A DNA stretch of 64,000 nt, taken from NCBI GenBank assembly GCA_947462335.1, contig OX381705.1:3400703-3464702 (forward strand). The letters are read 5' to 3'. How positions within the stretch are numbered: the stretch's first letter is position 1; each line of letters starts with the position of its first letter. Both the position numbers and the translations under genes were made by a program. Source of the stretch: Harmothoe impar. Lineage: Eukaryota > Annelida > Polychaeta > Phyllodocida > Polynoidae. The notes under the pieces were generated by a model that saw nothing but the letters and a program-made list of their open reading frames with translations, was not told where the DNA came from and did no database searches. Below are positions 21,401 to 36,400 of this stretch, in pieces.

Positions 21401-24400
21401 TTGTGCGGCTTATAGGATCGGGCCAAAGTCTGGGTGCGGCTTATACGCAAGTTAGGCTTATACGCAAAGTTTTACGGTAGCAAAATTCTTTCTTTTTACA
21501 GAGAAGAAGAAGTTGTTTAACGCTCCCCAGGAGGCGGGTTCTGTGCTGGAGGCGCTAGAACAACGTCTGGAGAAGTACCGGGCCTCGTGTCTGCAGGCCA
21601 AGGGGGAGGAGAACAACAGCAAGGCGCGCCGCATGGGGCGCATCGTCAAGGTAACCAAGCAGTCAATGTACCGTATTTGACGTAATAAGCGCCTACCCCC
21701 TAAAAAGCGTCCCCTACCCTTTTTGGGACATTTTTAGACTACAACAATGGCTCAAATTTCCCGATTTTAGAGTCAATTTTACCTCGGACACCACTCCCTA
21801 TATACTCTGCACCACTCGTAGTGCCCTCGGCAAAATCATAATCAAATATCACCTTACCCTAGTAAGTCTCATTTAATTCTACAATTAAACTCTTAAGTAC
21901 ATAAAACGCCATAAAAATAGTTTTGTAAGCGCCCAGAGCGCTTATTACGTCGAATACGGTGTTAACGTTAATGTAAATTCTCAATAAGAAGCCGCAGCTT
22001 GAACATAAATGTTAGACTCAACTGTAAGTGTAACCCTTTAATGTGTACCATGCCCTTTGTCATCATGATGCATGAATGCAGCCCTGGCGAGTAACTAGCC
22101 AGTGCGGCATTCATGCATTTTACTGACTCTATTTGGTTCAGACAGTCCGGAAGAGTCGTCATGATGCACTAATGCAGCAACGGCGAGAGCAACTGACAGG
22201 TGCTGCATTGGTGCATCAGGATGACAAATGTTGACTTTTAGCGACACGCTGTCCTTTAATGGTTAATATATTATGTAAATATCAATTCTCGAGAACCCTA
22301 ACTGCGATGGAGTTATAATTGAAGGATGATCCTCTCCATAACAATATAACAATGCACTCAATTTTCACTCGGCATACAATTATAAAACTGACAGTCACAT
22401 ACATTACACTCCTTAATCACACTGTTATGGCTATTTCTGCAGCAATATGAAGACGCAGTTAAGGCACACAAGGCGGGAAAACCGGTCGACTACGCTGAAC
22501 TACCTACACCTCCAGGTAAGGCGACTCCTTCCTCCTTTCATGTGAATTATAGGCCCTTAATACTCGCTGCTCTGTCGGCATGATTCATTCATGCTTTACC
22601 GGCAAATAAATTGCGGTACTGCATTCATGCATCATGCCGACTCTGCAATTGCATTGATGCATCAGGACGGCAAATGAAAATGAAGCCTTAGAGCATCATG
22701 AAAATGTAAAAGCCTTGAAATGGCTAAAGAATTATTCCCCTATATATAAAACGGCATTAGTTGGAACCAGCGAATCACCCCGTTGAATAAGGCCTGAGTG
22801 CTTGACAGGAACAGATAGACCAAAAGAGGCTAGATACAAATATGTTCTTTTTTCAAAGCTAACTCGATTTTTACCCCAAATTTACTTAAATTAATATTTT
22901 GAGACTTTAAAGTATGCGTTTCCTTCTTTTCATATAAGTAATTCTTTGAATAAACTGCCTCTAATAGAAAAGTAGCATTCTAAACACATCTAAAACATAA
23001 TCTCAAAGAGAAGCCTTGACAACAAGAAGCAGGGCATTTATCCAAAATCCGCCATTGTTTTCCCCTCATAAAAGGCATAACAATGAGCTATATACAAAGG
23101 TAAAACGGTAAAATGTTACGACAATACATATTTAGTATACAATACACTACCACTTTGAAATATCATATTCAAATATTTCCAAAACATTGAGAAATCCCAT
23201 CCTAAACTTCTCAGTCGGGCCGCTCCACTGTTGACAGCGGCGGGGTCAAAGGTCAGGTCAGGTCAGGTTACAAAGCAACATCACGTCACTAAGCAACATC
23301 ACGTCACTAAGCAGTTCTATTGCATCCCACTAGATGGCGCCATTAGATGGCGCCATTAGATGGCGTTTCCCGCCGACATTAGATGGACGGTGGGGGGGGG
23401 GGGGGCGCTAGGGTAGGCCTAGCCTATAAGAAAACGGTAGGGGAGCGTGCTAGGGTGAGTAGGCTTTAGCCTAGGCCTACATCATTTTGGGTAGGTCTAC
23501 GTTAGAGGGGGTGGTTCAATGGAGAGTACATATAGGCCTATGGGTCATGTAAATGTTTTTCTCTAGAATTATTTTGACTTCAAAATCCAGTCGCCGAAGG
23601 CGCTGGTCTTGTTAAAAAAATGGTTTTCACTATAATCCATTAAATCTCTGATTAAAAAAAATCTTAATGGTGTGGTTTTATGGTATATACCGTACATAAA
23701 ATAATCATGAATCATGAACCTTGTTTTTTCCCGAAATTCTTTTTTCTATCGAGTTCAAGTTTCTCTTTGTGACGCTTTTTCCTTTATTTCAGGTTTCCCG
23801 CCCATCCCTGGGCCGGCTAAGATCCCGCCCCCGACGCCGTCTCCGCTCCTGTCCCCGTCCACCTCCAACACGCAGCTGGTCGACCACACGGCGCAGCACT
23901 TGTCTCCTCACCAGTCACCGCGCCACGTAGCGGGACCCGCCGCCTCCGCACCCCACCCCACCGCGCACCCCGCCCCCGCCGCACGCCCCGCCATGCAGAG
24001 ACAAAGTGAGTATACCCCCCCTCTGCACCCCACCCCACCGCGCACCCAACCCCCGCCGCCCGGCCAGCCATGCAGAGACAAAGTGAGTATACCCCCCCTC
24101 TGCACCCCACCCCACCGCGCACCCCGCCCCCGCCGCCCGGCCCGCCATGCAGAGACAAAGTGAGTATACCCCCCCTCTGCACCCCACCCCACCGCGCACC
24201 CCGCCCCCGCCACACGCCCCGCCATGCAGAGACAAAGTGAGTATACCCCCCCTCTGCACCCCACCCCACCGCGCACCCCGCCCCCACCGCACGGCCCACC
24301 ATGCAGAGACAAAGTGAGTATACCCCCCCTCTGCACCCCACCCCACCACGCACCCCGCCCCCGCCGCACGCCCCGCCATGCAGAGACAAAGTGAGTATAC

Positions 24401-27400
24401 CCCCCCTCTGCACCCAACCCCACCGCGCACCCCGTCCCCGCCGCACGCCCCTCCATGCAGAGACAAAGTGAGTATACCCCCCCTCTGCACCCCACCCCAC
24501 CGCGCACCCCGCCCCCGCCGCCCGGCCTGCCATGCAGAGACAAAGTGAGTATACCCCCCCTCTGCACCCCACCCCACCGCGCACCCCGCCCCCGCCGCAC
24601 GCCCCGCCATGCAGAGACAAAGTGAGTATACCCCCCCTCTGCACCCAACCCCACCACGCACCCCGCCCCCGCCGCACGCCCCGCCATGCAGAGACAAAGT
24701 GAGTATACCCCCCCTCTGCATCCCACCCCACCGCGCACCCCGCCCCCGCCGCACGCCCCACCATGCAGAGACAAAGTGAGTATACCCCCCCTCTGCACCC
24801 CACCCCACCGCGCACCCCGTCCCCGCCGCACGCCCCGCCATGCAGAGACAAAGTGAGTATACCCCCCCTCTGCACCCCACCCCACCACGCACCCCGCCCC
24901 CGCCGCACGCCCCGCCATGCAGAGACAAAGTGAGTATACCCCCCCTCTGCACCCCACCCCACCGCGCACCCCGCCCCCGCCGCCCGGCCCGCCATGCAGA
25001 GACAAAGTGAGTATACCTCCCCTCTGCACCCCACCCCACCGCGCACCCCGCCCCCGCCGCACGCCCCGCCATGCAGAGACAAAGTGAGTATACCCCCCCC
25101 TCTGCACCCCACCCCACCGCGTACCCCGCCCCCGCCGCACGCCCCGCCATGCAGAGACAAAGTGAGTATACCCCCCCCTCTGCACCCCACCCCACCGCGT
25201 ACCCCGCCCCCGCCGCACGCCCCGCCATGCAGAGACAAAGTGAGTATACCCCCCCTCTGCACCCCACCCCACCGCGCACCCCGCCCCCGCCGCCCGCCCA
25301 GCCATGCAGAGACAAAGTGAGTATACCCCCCCTCTGCACCCCACCCCACCGCGTACCCCGCCCCCGCCGCACGCCCCGCCATGCAGAGACAAAGTGAGTA
25401 TACCCCACCGCGCACCCCACCCCACCGCGCACCCCGCCCCCGCCGCACGGCCTGCCATGCAGAGACAAAGTGAGTATACCCCCCCTTTGTACCCCACCCC
25501 ACCACACACCCCGCTGCCGCACGCCCCGCCATGCAGAGACAAAGTGAGTATACCTCCCCTCTGCACCCCACCCCACCGCGCACCCCGCCCCCGCCGCACG
25601 GCCCGCCATGCAGAGACAAAGTGAGTATACCCCCCCTCTGCACCCCACCCCACCACACACCCCGCTGCCGCACGCCCCGCCATGCAGAGACAAAGTGAGT
25701 ATACCCCCCCTCTGCACCCCACCCCACCACACACCCCGCTGCCGCACGCCCCGCCATGCAGAGACAAAGTGAGTATACCCCCCCTCTGCACCCCACCCCA
25801 CCACGCACCCCGCCCCTGCCGCACGCCCCGCCATGCAGAGACAAAGTGAGTATACCCCCCCTCTGCACCCCACCCCACCACACACCCCGCTGCCGCACGC
25901 CCCGCCATGCAGAGACAAAGTGAGTATACCCCCCCTCTGCACCCCGCCCCAACGCGCACCCCGCCCCCGCCGCACGGCCCGCCATGCAGAGACAAAGTGA
26001 GTATACCCCCCCTCTGCACCCCGCCCCAACGCGCACCCCGCCCCCGCCGCACGCCCCGCCATGCAGAGACAAAGTGAGTATACCCCCCCTCTGCACCCCG
26101 CCCCAACGCGCACCCCGCCCCCGCCGCACGGCCCGCCATGCAGAGACAAAGTGAGTATACCCCCCCTCTGCACCCCGCCCCACCACGCACCCCGCCCCCG
26201 CCGCACGCCCCGCCATGCAGAGACAAAGTGAGTATACCCCCCCTCTGCACCCCACCCCACCACGCACCCCGCCCCCGCCACACGGCCCGCCATGCAGAGA
26301 CAAAGTGAGTATACCCCCCCTCTGCACCCCACCCCACCACGCACCCCGCCCCCGCCGCACGGCCCGCCATGCAGAGACAAAGTGAGTATACCCCCCCTCT
26401 GCACCCCACCCCACCGCGCACCCCGCCCCCGCCGCACGCCCCGCCATGCAGAGACAAAGTGAGTATACCCCCCCTCTGCACCCCACCCCACCGCACACCC
26501 GACCCCCGCCGCACGCCCCGCCATGCAGAGACAAAGTGAGTATACCCCCCCTCTGCACCCCACCCCACCGCACACCCGACCCCCCCCGCACGCCCCGCCA
26601 TGCAGAGACAAAGTGAGTATACCCCCCCTCTGCACCCCACCCCACCGCACACTCGACCCCCGCCGCACGCCCCGCCATGCAGAGACAAAGTGAGTATACC
26701 CCCCCTCTGCACCCCACCACACCGCGCACCCCGCCCCCGCCGCAGGCCCCGCCTTGCAGAGACAAAGTGAGTATACCCCACCCCACCACGCACCCCGCCC
26801 CCGCCGCACGGCCCACCATGCAGAGACAAAGTGAGTATACCCCCCCTCTGCACCCCACCCCACCACTGTTTTCATGCAGATATGTTACTTCAGAGACTGA
26901 CTTACTTGAACTCAAGCTGGATTCATTACCGATAGTGGTCATCTATAGAGCATTTCTAATAAGGATGTCTGTTGAATATATCTGTATACCTTTATTGCGA
27001 TTGGTCACTTTCGCCCCTTTAGAAAACCTTTTGATGTCTAATGATATAAAGATGTTTCTAGCTTTTTGTTGGTTTCAAATGTATCAGTTCAGTTGGTTCA
27101 AATATATCAGTTCAGTTTGTACCAATTTCTATAAATAGATAAAATACAGAAACAAGGTCAGTACTATCAGTTTTTCATCAAGCTTTTGGATGAAAGAGCT
27201 GTATGGGCTCCCTGCGGCAATAAAGAAACCTGGCTTTGGAACTCACAGCACTCTTTGTTTCTGATACAGTTCAATATGAACTCTTACTTAATATGTTATT
27301 TACAAAGAAGGCTATGGGGAATTCTATTTTTATTTCACTATAATAATGATTTGTGGTGTTGGTGCCATTCCGGTTGAGAAACCTGTTGTGAATGTTGCCT

Positions 27401-30400
27401 CGTAATTCGCACTGCAGAGATTATCCCGGACAGGGATTATCCCGGACAGGGATGTCAGACAATGCTTGGGAAACACGCATTGGAAACATTTTTATAATTG
27501 CTCTATGTATCTGCCTTCTATCATTCCCAAATTAAAAACATAAAAACTATAAATATAACATGTCACTCATTGGGACGGCACTCAAAACATTGTGGGTCAT
27601 AATTGAGACATTCTGTGTTGGATAAATGTAACTGGTTTTCTAATATCATGACTACTGGACCAGAAGTAGTCGTGTCCTTATTCATAATGATCCATCACAT
27701 TACAGCCTCAATACTGAGTAACCATGGATACTGCATGTATTTCTATTCATGATGATCTATCACATTACAGCGTCAATACTGAGTCGAGCAGAACAACAGG
27801 CCATGTTCCTACAAGAACGACAGTTGGCGTTTAAACGGGCAGCGCTCAAAGCTAAACAGAACGGGGACATGGAACTAGCCAAGAAGTACCTCCGACAAGC
27901 TATGGTGAGGTTTTCTACTCTTTTTTTGGTCTTCATTAAATACAGAATTTTCTACCTGACCGATTTATTGACCAATCTGAATATGATGCGATTTACACTT
28001 GAATTCCAGCATTTTGTATACATGGGGGTAAAGTTAACCTTTTAATGTCTGAGAAGTTAAACTCAGCTAAATTCAAGGTCAGAGTGAGTAGCCTCAGCTA
28101 AGGTCAAGGTCAGAGAAAATAGCCTCAGCTGAGGTCAAGGTCAGAGTGAGTAGCCTCAGCTAAGGTCAAGGTCAGAGAAAGTAGCCTCAGCTGAGGTCAA
28201 GGTCAGAGAAAATAGCCTCAGCTGAGGTCAAGGTCAGAGAAAGTAGCCTCAGCTGAGGTCAAGGTCAGAGACAGTAGCCTCAGCTGAGGTCACGTTCAGA
28301 GAAATAGCCTCAGCTGAGGTCAAGGTCAGAGAAAATAGCCTCAGCTGAGGTCAAGGTCAGAGAAAATAGCCTCAGCTGAGGTCAAGGTCAGAGAAAGTAG
28401 CCTCAGCTGAGGTCAAGGTCAGAGAAAATAACCTCAGCTGAGGTTACTTCCTCTGACCTTGACCTTGGTCAAGGTTGAAATTGAATAGAAATGGCACTGG
28501 GGGATATTTAAATCCATGAACATGTGTATTCTGGATGGATAAACATAAGAAATGACACTGTGTTATAGAAAACGCGTGATCTTATATGCTTGTGTACATA
28601 TTACTATTTCTAGATGCTTGTGGCTACATCATAAAGATAATATTGAAGTCTACCGAGCATTTCAATAATATGAATTGGAGAAATAAAGATATTTGAAATT
28701 AATAAAGATATTTGAAATCAAAAAGGTCAGAAAAAGTAATCTCAGCTGAGGTTAAGGTCAGAGAAAGTAATACAGGTGTCCCATACAGGGCTGGTAATGT
28801 GTGTGTTTTTGTTGCAGGGCTTTGACCAGATGATAGAAGCATCCAAGTCAGGTCTACCGGTCGACATGGCGCAGGTAGGTCTTCATCTTGATTGTAAAAA
28901 AGAAAGTGTTTTATCAGATTAAATGATAACAAATGCAACAAATCAAGTAATTAGGATGACCCCCTACTCTGAGAAATTTGTCTTTTGAATCAATCTCTCT
29001 TGAATCTAATAAAACCCCACCTTTTTGAGAAAAAAGAGTCTTAAAGGAGAAAAAATGTGATGGCTGATAAATAAGGTGTAGCACCCTACCCCCCAGTCCA
29101 GATTACATCCCCCCTTCCTCCCCAGGTGCCGGCCTTACCGGGTATGGGGGACGACAAGTTGGAGTTTATCAGCAGTAAGGACGTCAAGACCGGGGACCGG
29201 GCCGAGACGTACAAGACCCTGGAACAGGAACTTATAGCACAAATACGGGTAAGTTGTGCTGCCTCCTGCTCTCTGATTAACCCTAAAAGGGTCGCATTCT
29301 CGGAAGCAGAAGCCTTGTCCCTATGGACAGGGCAAAGGGTGTACACATATGTGCCTCTACATGTGTACCCACAGTTTTGGCCATGTCGCCGTGTCAAATT
29401 TTAGCAAAAAGGGCCGTGTCACCGTGTCAAATTTTATTTGTATAGAATATACTGGCCCTTTATAAAAATGTGTGTGTCCGTCGGTTCTTAAAACCCCCGT
29501 GTCGGACGTGTCGTTTTTTAAAACCCCCGTGTCACACGTGTCGTTTTTTTACCCATGCAGAGGCACACATATGGACCATTTACTAAAGAAATTCACCTCT
29601 TTAAGATTTTGTACTAGAATCTCATTTCTATACCATATTTTGAATTCAGATTTCAGATTTTACAATGCATTTTGCTATAGGTAAACTAGTTCTCTTGTGA
29701 TAAGGATTTTAACACCTTTTCCCTTATACACTGCATGTTTGATTTAACCCCTTACGTAGGTGTTGCTCCCAAAAATTGTGATTTAAGGTACATATGGCAT
29801 GCTTCAATCATGATAACAAAGGAAAATGAATTTTGCAGCATCGTATGATACTATATATGTCACGCCCAATATCGGAATTTGCGCAATATCGGAACTCCTA
29901 CATGATCACAAAATATATTAAAAAATATATTACTTTACCCCTCAAACAGAAAGGTAGGGCAAGAAATGTATTTGCAAAGGGGTTATTTTATATCATTTGG
30001 AGCCCAGGCAGCCAAAACCCCAAAGTTTTATCACAGCAGAGGCATTTCTGGCACACCTTATTCACAGCTTCATACAGGTGTGACATGCATATGGGTTCTC
30101 CCTGACTGTTTTTACACCTCCAAGATGCAGTACAGCATCGTCAAACATAGCTGAAATATATATTTATATTCTACATCTGTAGCTACAATAAAAACAGGTA
30201 GGAATTCTGATAATGTGCAATCTAACTATGGTGCAATTCCGGAATTGGCCTGCACAGTTCAGGAATTGTACAGGGGCAATTCCGGAATTGGGCTGGTTCA
30301 TATTCTGCACCTGACATATATACTGAGATGCCTATTCCTTTAATATTCTATATTTCCAGACGTGTACAACTAATTCAGAACATTTCACAAAGCTCGGGGA

Positions 30401-33400
30401 TGTGTCAACTGCTGCTAAGTAAGTCTAATTACTTTTATTACTAAGTATTTTATGTGATAGCCTTCTAGAAAATAGGTCTTTACTTATTCATTTGAATTAG
30501 ATCAAAGTATATAATGATATGGATTTCAAACCTTTTAGTCTTTATTTTACCAAGCTTATTTCCATCCTAATATTTCCTAAATGCCTAAATTTTCCCCCAA
30601 GATATTTTATAAATGTATATTCTTTCTCAGGTTTGATAAGATTGGTGTGAATGCACGGAAAGATCTCGAGTCGTTAAAGAATGCCTTCAAACACGGGGAC
30701 CCTGTACCCAGGTTCCACTACGAGTCCAGAACCTACACCTTAGTCAAGTAAGTCACGCACCATGAGCTAAGGCCAGACCAAAATAAAAAGTTGGTCTAAG
30801 GATTTCCCGCATCATATTTTCGAAAAAAAAATTGCAGAAAAATTTAAATTTTGCCCGCTCCACTTGATATAAGGTTAAAATCCGCAGACCAAAAAAAATT
30901 TGCTCGCTTGCACCATATTTTTAAAACGTAAATCTGTAGACCAACTTTTTTATTTGGTGTGGCCTAATGTACACTGTTCTTCACAAGTCTTATATCACAC
31001 AAACTGTAGGCCTTTGTCTATGGCATCACACGAGGCTATAGGTCCGACGAGTGAAGAGCCTCTGCTCAGTGGGCCTTTACATGTATTGCAAATTAGCATA
31101 GTTTAAAATAGATTAGTATAGCATTAAGGCCATGTATGCAATATGGCTATGGCCTAATCCATAGGGGGCATGTAATAAATCAATATGAAGAATGAAAAAA
31201 AAAAAGAAAAAAAAAAGAAGAATCCTCTTATTCATGAAACAGAATACATGTATTTACCATATCGAAGTGAAACGAATTAAAATCTCTCCTTATCCAGATG
31301 TAACCTTGTTTCACAGATCCTTTTCTGACCTGGGAGACAACGACTTACAGTTGACGATTATCCGCGGCCTTAACTACCACCTTCCTTCAGACTACTCACC
31401 GACCGACCTCAACACTTACATACAGTACGAACTGCCCTACCCTAATGTAAGTAACCCATAATCATACAAGAAATAATACTCAGGGTACCCACAAACAGAG
31501 AAAACATGGAATAACAGGGAAAATGGAAAAAAATTAGAATGCAGTACTTGGCTTCTAGATTTTCAAAACATTTCTGGGGGGCATGCCCTCAGAGCCCTTG
31601 CTGGTGTCATTGGGCCTCCCATGAGATTGATTTCTCTTACTTCAGTAGGATTTCCTACCATTTTTAGCAAAATAAAGGGCCCTCATGATTTTCCCCCATA
31701 TCAATCGAGATTTTATTTCAGGAGTGGGGTGGCGGGTTGCTCTGTTACTGTCTGTCACAGGATGAGTAGAATCCCAAGTATAGAGAAGGCATCAGAGGGC
31801 AGCATTTGGCTTCTAGATTTTCAATGTTACCCTATATTTGTCTTTTTGCCTATCTTGGTAGACTTAGTATGCAGTAGGTCCCAAATTTAAGGGTATTAGA
31901 ACACAGCATTTGGTTTCTAGGTTTGAAAAAAACCCACCTCACAGCCCACCTATAATGGTCGCTGTGCTCTACTTGAGAGAGTGACTTGTCAAGTTCAAAT
32001 TGTCTTGGTAACCAGTAGTTTCTAAACCTGAAAAGACATTGCAATGCCACATTGGGCTTCTTGATTTTCAAATTTTTCCCAGAGGGTGCCGCAGACCCTC
32101 TCCCCTAGAATTGACTTTGTGGGTCCTTGTGTAACTTGAGATACACTCAACTTTACAGACTTGTGAGCATATTTGTACCAAAATGCATGATTTCAAGTCT
32201 AGAAATTAAAAGATTTCTCTCACCCTTCCTTCAATAAAGCAAGGTTTCAGTCCCAATTATAGAAGATGATACCAATATGAGCTTTAATTTATTTTGTGTC
32301 AAAATGCACTAGAAAGCACCATTCAATCCCAGGCTTTCCAAATTTTCTGGGGGCCTCAAGGGCATGCCGCCGTACTCCCCTAGTTGACCTGTTGCACCTT
32401 GTGCTTCATAAATTTCTAGATCTGCTACTGTTTTTCATAGCCAGATTTAGGGCTCAGAATATTTCTGTTCAGAAGTTGCATGTATGATTTGACATCTAAA
32501 TTTTCGAAATTTGAGCACTCTGGTGGATTATCATGAGACACGATGGTACCTTGCTTTGGTGGGGCCATTTAGTGTCATGATGTTTACCTGGTTCTTCATG
32601 TGTCACACACTCCTTCCTGACAGACTACCCAATTATGAATATTAATAACAGTTCCAATTCCGAAGCAAACGGTACAGGGAAATTCTGGCGTGGCTCAGGG
32701 AAAAACAGGGAAAACATATAGAATTTGAAAATGAAATTTGTGTGGGTACCAGCATTTGTTCATTGGATAAATATTTAGAGAATAAAAGCGCAGGCAGGTA
32801 GAGACACCATAAGTGAATAACTCACTTGATTGGCAGCTGTGTTTCTATGATTTGTAACACAGATTTAACATCAAATTGACATGAATGTCCGCTCGATGGT
32901 ATGTGAACACAAGAAAAGTATGCATTGCTACATTATGCAGACCCTTCATGAGATCCTGAAGGATCGGCATGATACATTAAGCCATTATGTTGGCCGCAAG
33001 ACCACCGCAGATGGGGGCCAATCCAACGGGCTGATCGGATTGCAATCTTTGCAAAAACCATTTCATCCCACAGGACATTCAGTCCTGCAAATTATCAATG
33101 TTGGCTAAGGACCGGCTACATTTTTGGAGGACCGGATAGCCACATATCTGATGATTTCTACATTTTAAGTATAAAAGAGTTTTGGCCATTAAAAAATACA
33201 TTTTATTTGTAATCATTTATGGCCAAATCAGGATAGATATAGTTTTACACAGTGTATTGACATACATATTTCAGCTTTAGAAGCCCAACTGATATCTTGT
33301 AGTTCAGAAAACCCAACATGTGACTGGACATTCGGTCCTGCTACACTTGTGAATCTGCAGGACCGATGGCATTTAAAAGGTCCTGCATGTTCTCGCATAG

Positions 33401-36400
33401 ACTGGGATTGGGATATATCAAGCATGTTTGCACTGTGACTGGTAGGATGTCCCTGCACACCCTATCAGCCTAGTTACCGATTGAATCTGGCCCGCCTTTA
33501 AATGTGTCTCTGTAAATTCTAAGGTATGATTTTTGTCATTGACAGGTGCCTTGTAACACATGCATGTATTTTACTGAATGCAACATTGATTTTCCCGTTG
33601 CCAGGACGACCCCCAGAAGGGTTACTCCGAGACGGTAAAAGGCAGCAACAACCCGGAACACAACCAGTCCTTCACGCTCAACGTCAACCGCAAGTCACGC
33701 GCCTTCCTACGCTTTCTGAAGAGCAAAGCTATCAAACTAGAAGTCTTTTATAAACGGTAGGTCTGACAAAGGATGCTATCAAACTAGAAGTCTTTTATAA
33801 ACGGTAGGTCTGACAAAGGATGCTATCAAACTAGAAGTCTTTTATAAACGGTAGGTCTGACAAAGGATGCTATCAAACTAGAAGTCTTTTATAAACGGTA
33901 GGTCTGACAAAGGATGCTATCAAACTAGAAGTCTTTTATAAACGGTAGGTCTGACAAAGGATGCTATCAAACTAGAAGTCTTTTATAAACGGTAGGTCTG
34001 ACAAAGGATGCTATCAAACTAGAAGTCTTTTATAAGCGGTAGGTCTGACAAAGGATGCTATCAAACTAGAAGTCTTTTATAAACGGTAATAAAATTCAGC
34101 TTATAATATTCTTTCAAAGTGGGGGGTCAGCTTATAAGGGAGGTATGCTTATCAGAAAAGATTGATGATAATAGTAATATTTAAGGCCACACCAAAAACA
34201 GTGTGCTGGTATCGGGATTTCTCAGTTATATTATTTCCCATTTAATCTTCTTAATTCTGGTGATCAACCAACATTTATGTTGCTGTGGGTATATAGCAAC
34301 CTAACATTGAAAAAAAGGAATTTATATCACATAAATATTCTGTACACAAAAAAATAACCGATTTCGCTCATTTTGAAGATGTAGAACTAGCAACTGCTGT
34401 TTGGTTTGTTTATAACCAGCTTTTTAAAAGTGGTAATGTATGGTAGTTTGCTGGACCAACAATTATATGATCTCTTTGTTTCTTCGTCTTCCTCAGGGGT
34501 TTCTTCAAAGGAGACAAGGTCCTGGGGACGGCCAGCATTAAACTGATGCCACTTGAAAACGCCTGTGAGCTGCATGACAGTTACGATGTAAGTACAAAAC
34601 GCTACATGACAGTTACGATCTAAGTTAATTAACTATTTACCCGTTATTGAAAGAAAGCATACCGATTGTCCTTGGCCGTTGTGATGTTTGAATGCAGCTC
34701 CGGTTCCCATTATTGAGGAATCTAAATTTTTACGGTTGCTTAGCAACCAGTGAAATGCAACATTAGATGCTTAGTTACAGCCATTTATATTCTCCATAGG
34801 GCATTTTTAGCTTTCCGTACCCCCCATATATAAGCCTCAGGGAATACAATAATGTCATCATCCTGTTGCTATGGTATGTGGTTGCCTAGCAACAGAAGTT
34901 TTATGATATAATTGCTTAGCAACCAGTGTAAATATCAACCATAGAAGGTTCCTAACCTTACCTACCCCCACTATATTGACCCCAGGCCTTCTTCTCATAT
35001 CACCATCCTGTTGCTATGGTTAGTGGTTGCCTAACAACAGCAGTCTTCCAATATAATTGCTTAGCAACCTGTGTGAATATCAACCATTGAAGGGTTTTAT
35101 GTGTGTGTGTGTGTAGCTGTATGTGTGTATACCTACAGTTGATGGACGGCCGCAAGGGAGTGCGCGGAGGTGCTATTACTATGTGTGTGTTTACTGTATC
35201 TATATATATATGTGTGTACATCCATATGTTTACAGTTAATGGACGGCCGTAAGGCGGTAGGAGGTAAACTAGAAGCCCGGTTACTGTATGTGTGTATGTA
35301 TGTACATCTATATCTGTGTATACATCTATATGTTTACAGTTGATGGACGGCCGTAAAGCGGTGGGCGGCAAGCTAGAAGTCCGGTTACTGAATGTGTGTG
35401 TGTGTGTGTTTACAGTTAATGGACGGCCGTAAAGCAGTAGGAGGTAAACTCGAGTTGTGGTTACTGTATGTGTGTATACTATATATGTGTGTATATCTAT
35501 TTGTTTACAGTTAATGGACGGCCGTAAAGCGGTGGGCGGCAAGCTAGAAGTGCGGTTACTGTATGTGTGTGTGTTTATATATCTATATCTGTGTGTGTAT
35601 CTATATGTTTACAGTTAATGGACGGCCGTAAAGCGGTGGGTGGCAAGCTAGAGGTCCGGTTACTGTATATGTATATACTATATCTTTGTGTATATCCATG
35701 TGTTTACAGTTAATGGACGGCCGTAAAGCGGTGGGCGGCAAGCTAGAAGTGCGGTTACTGTATATGTATATACTATATCTTTGTGTATATCCATGTGTTT
35801 ACAGTTAATGGACGGCCGTAAAGCGGTAGGCGGCAAGCTAGAAGTGCGGTTACTGTATGTGTGTATACTATATCTGTGTGTATACCTATGTGTTTACAGT
35901 TAATGGACGGCCGTAAAGCGGTGGGAGGTAAACTCGAGGTGCGGTTACTGTATGTGTGTGTATGTTTATAGTTAATGGACGGCCGTAAAGCGGTGGGAGG
36001 TAAACTCGAGGTTACTGTATGTTTATATGCATATGTTTACAATTAATGGACGGCCGTAAAGCGGTGGGTGGTAAGCTAGAAGTGCGGTTACTGTGTATAC
36101 TATATCTGTGTGTATACCTATGTGTTTACAGTTAATGGACGGCCGTAAAGCGGTAGGAGGTAAACTCGAGGTGCAGTTACTGTATATGTGCGTGTGTGTT
36201 TACAGTTAATGGACGGCCGTAAAGCGGTGGGCGGCAAGCTAGAAGTCTGGTTACTGTATGTGTGTGTATCTGTCTGTAAACTCGAGGTGCGGTTACTGTA
36301 TGTGTGTATACTATATCTGTGTGTTTACAGTTGATGGACGGCCGTAAAGCGGTGGGCGGCAAGCTAGAAGTGCGGTTACTGTATATGTGTGTTTATAGTT

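Noticed and set aside
23817..26942. Minus-strand open frames of about 980-1041 codons in all three frames
   Set aside because: They lie antisense to the 77-bp array. The C-rich unit simply lacks reverse stops, the three frames give the same rotating peptide, and there is no start context, promoter or family match.
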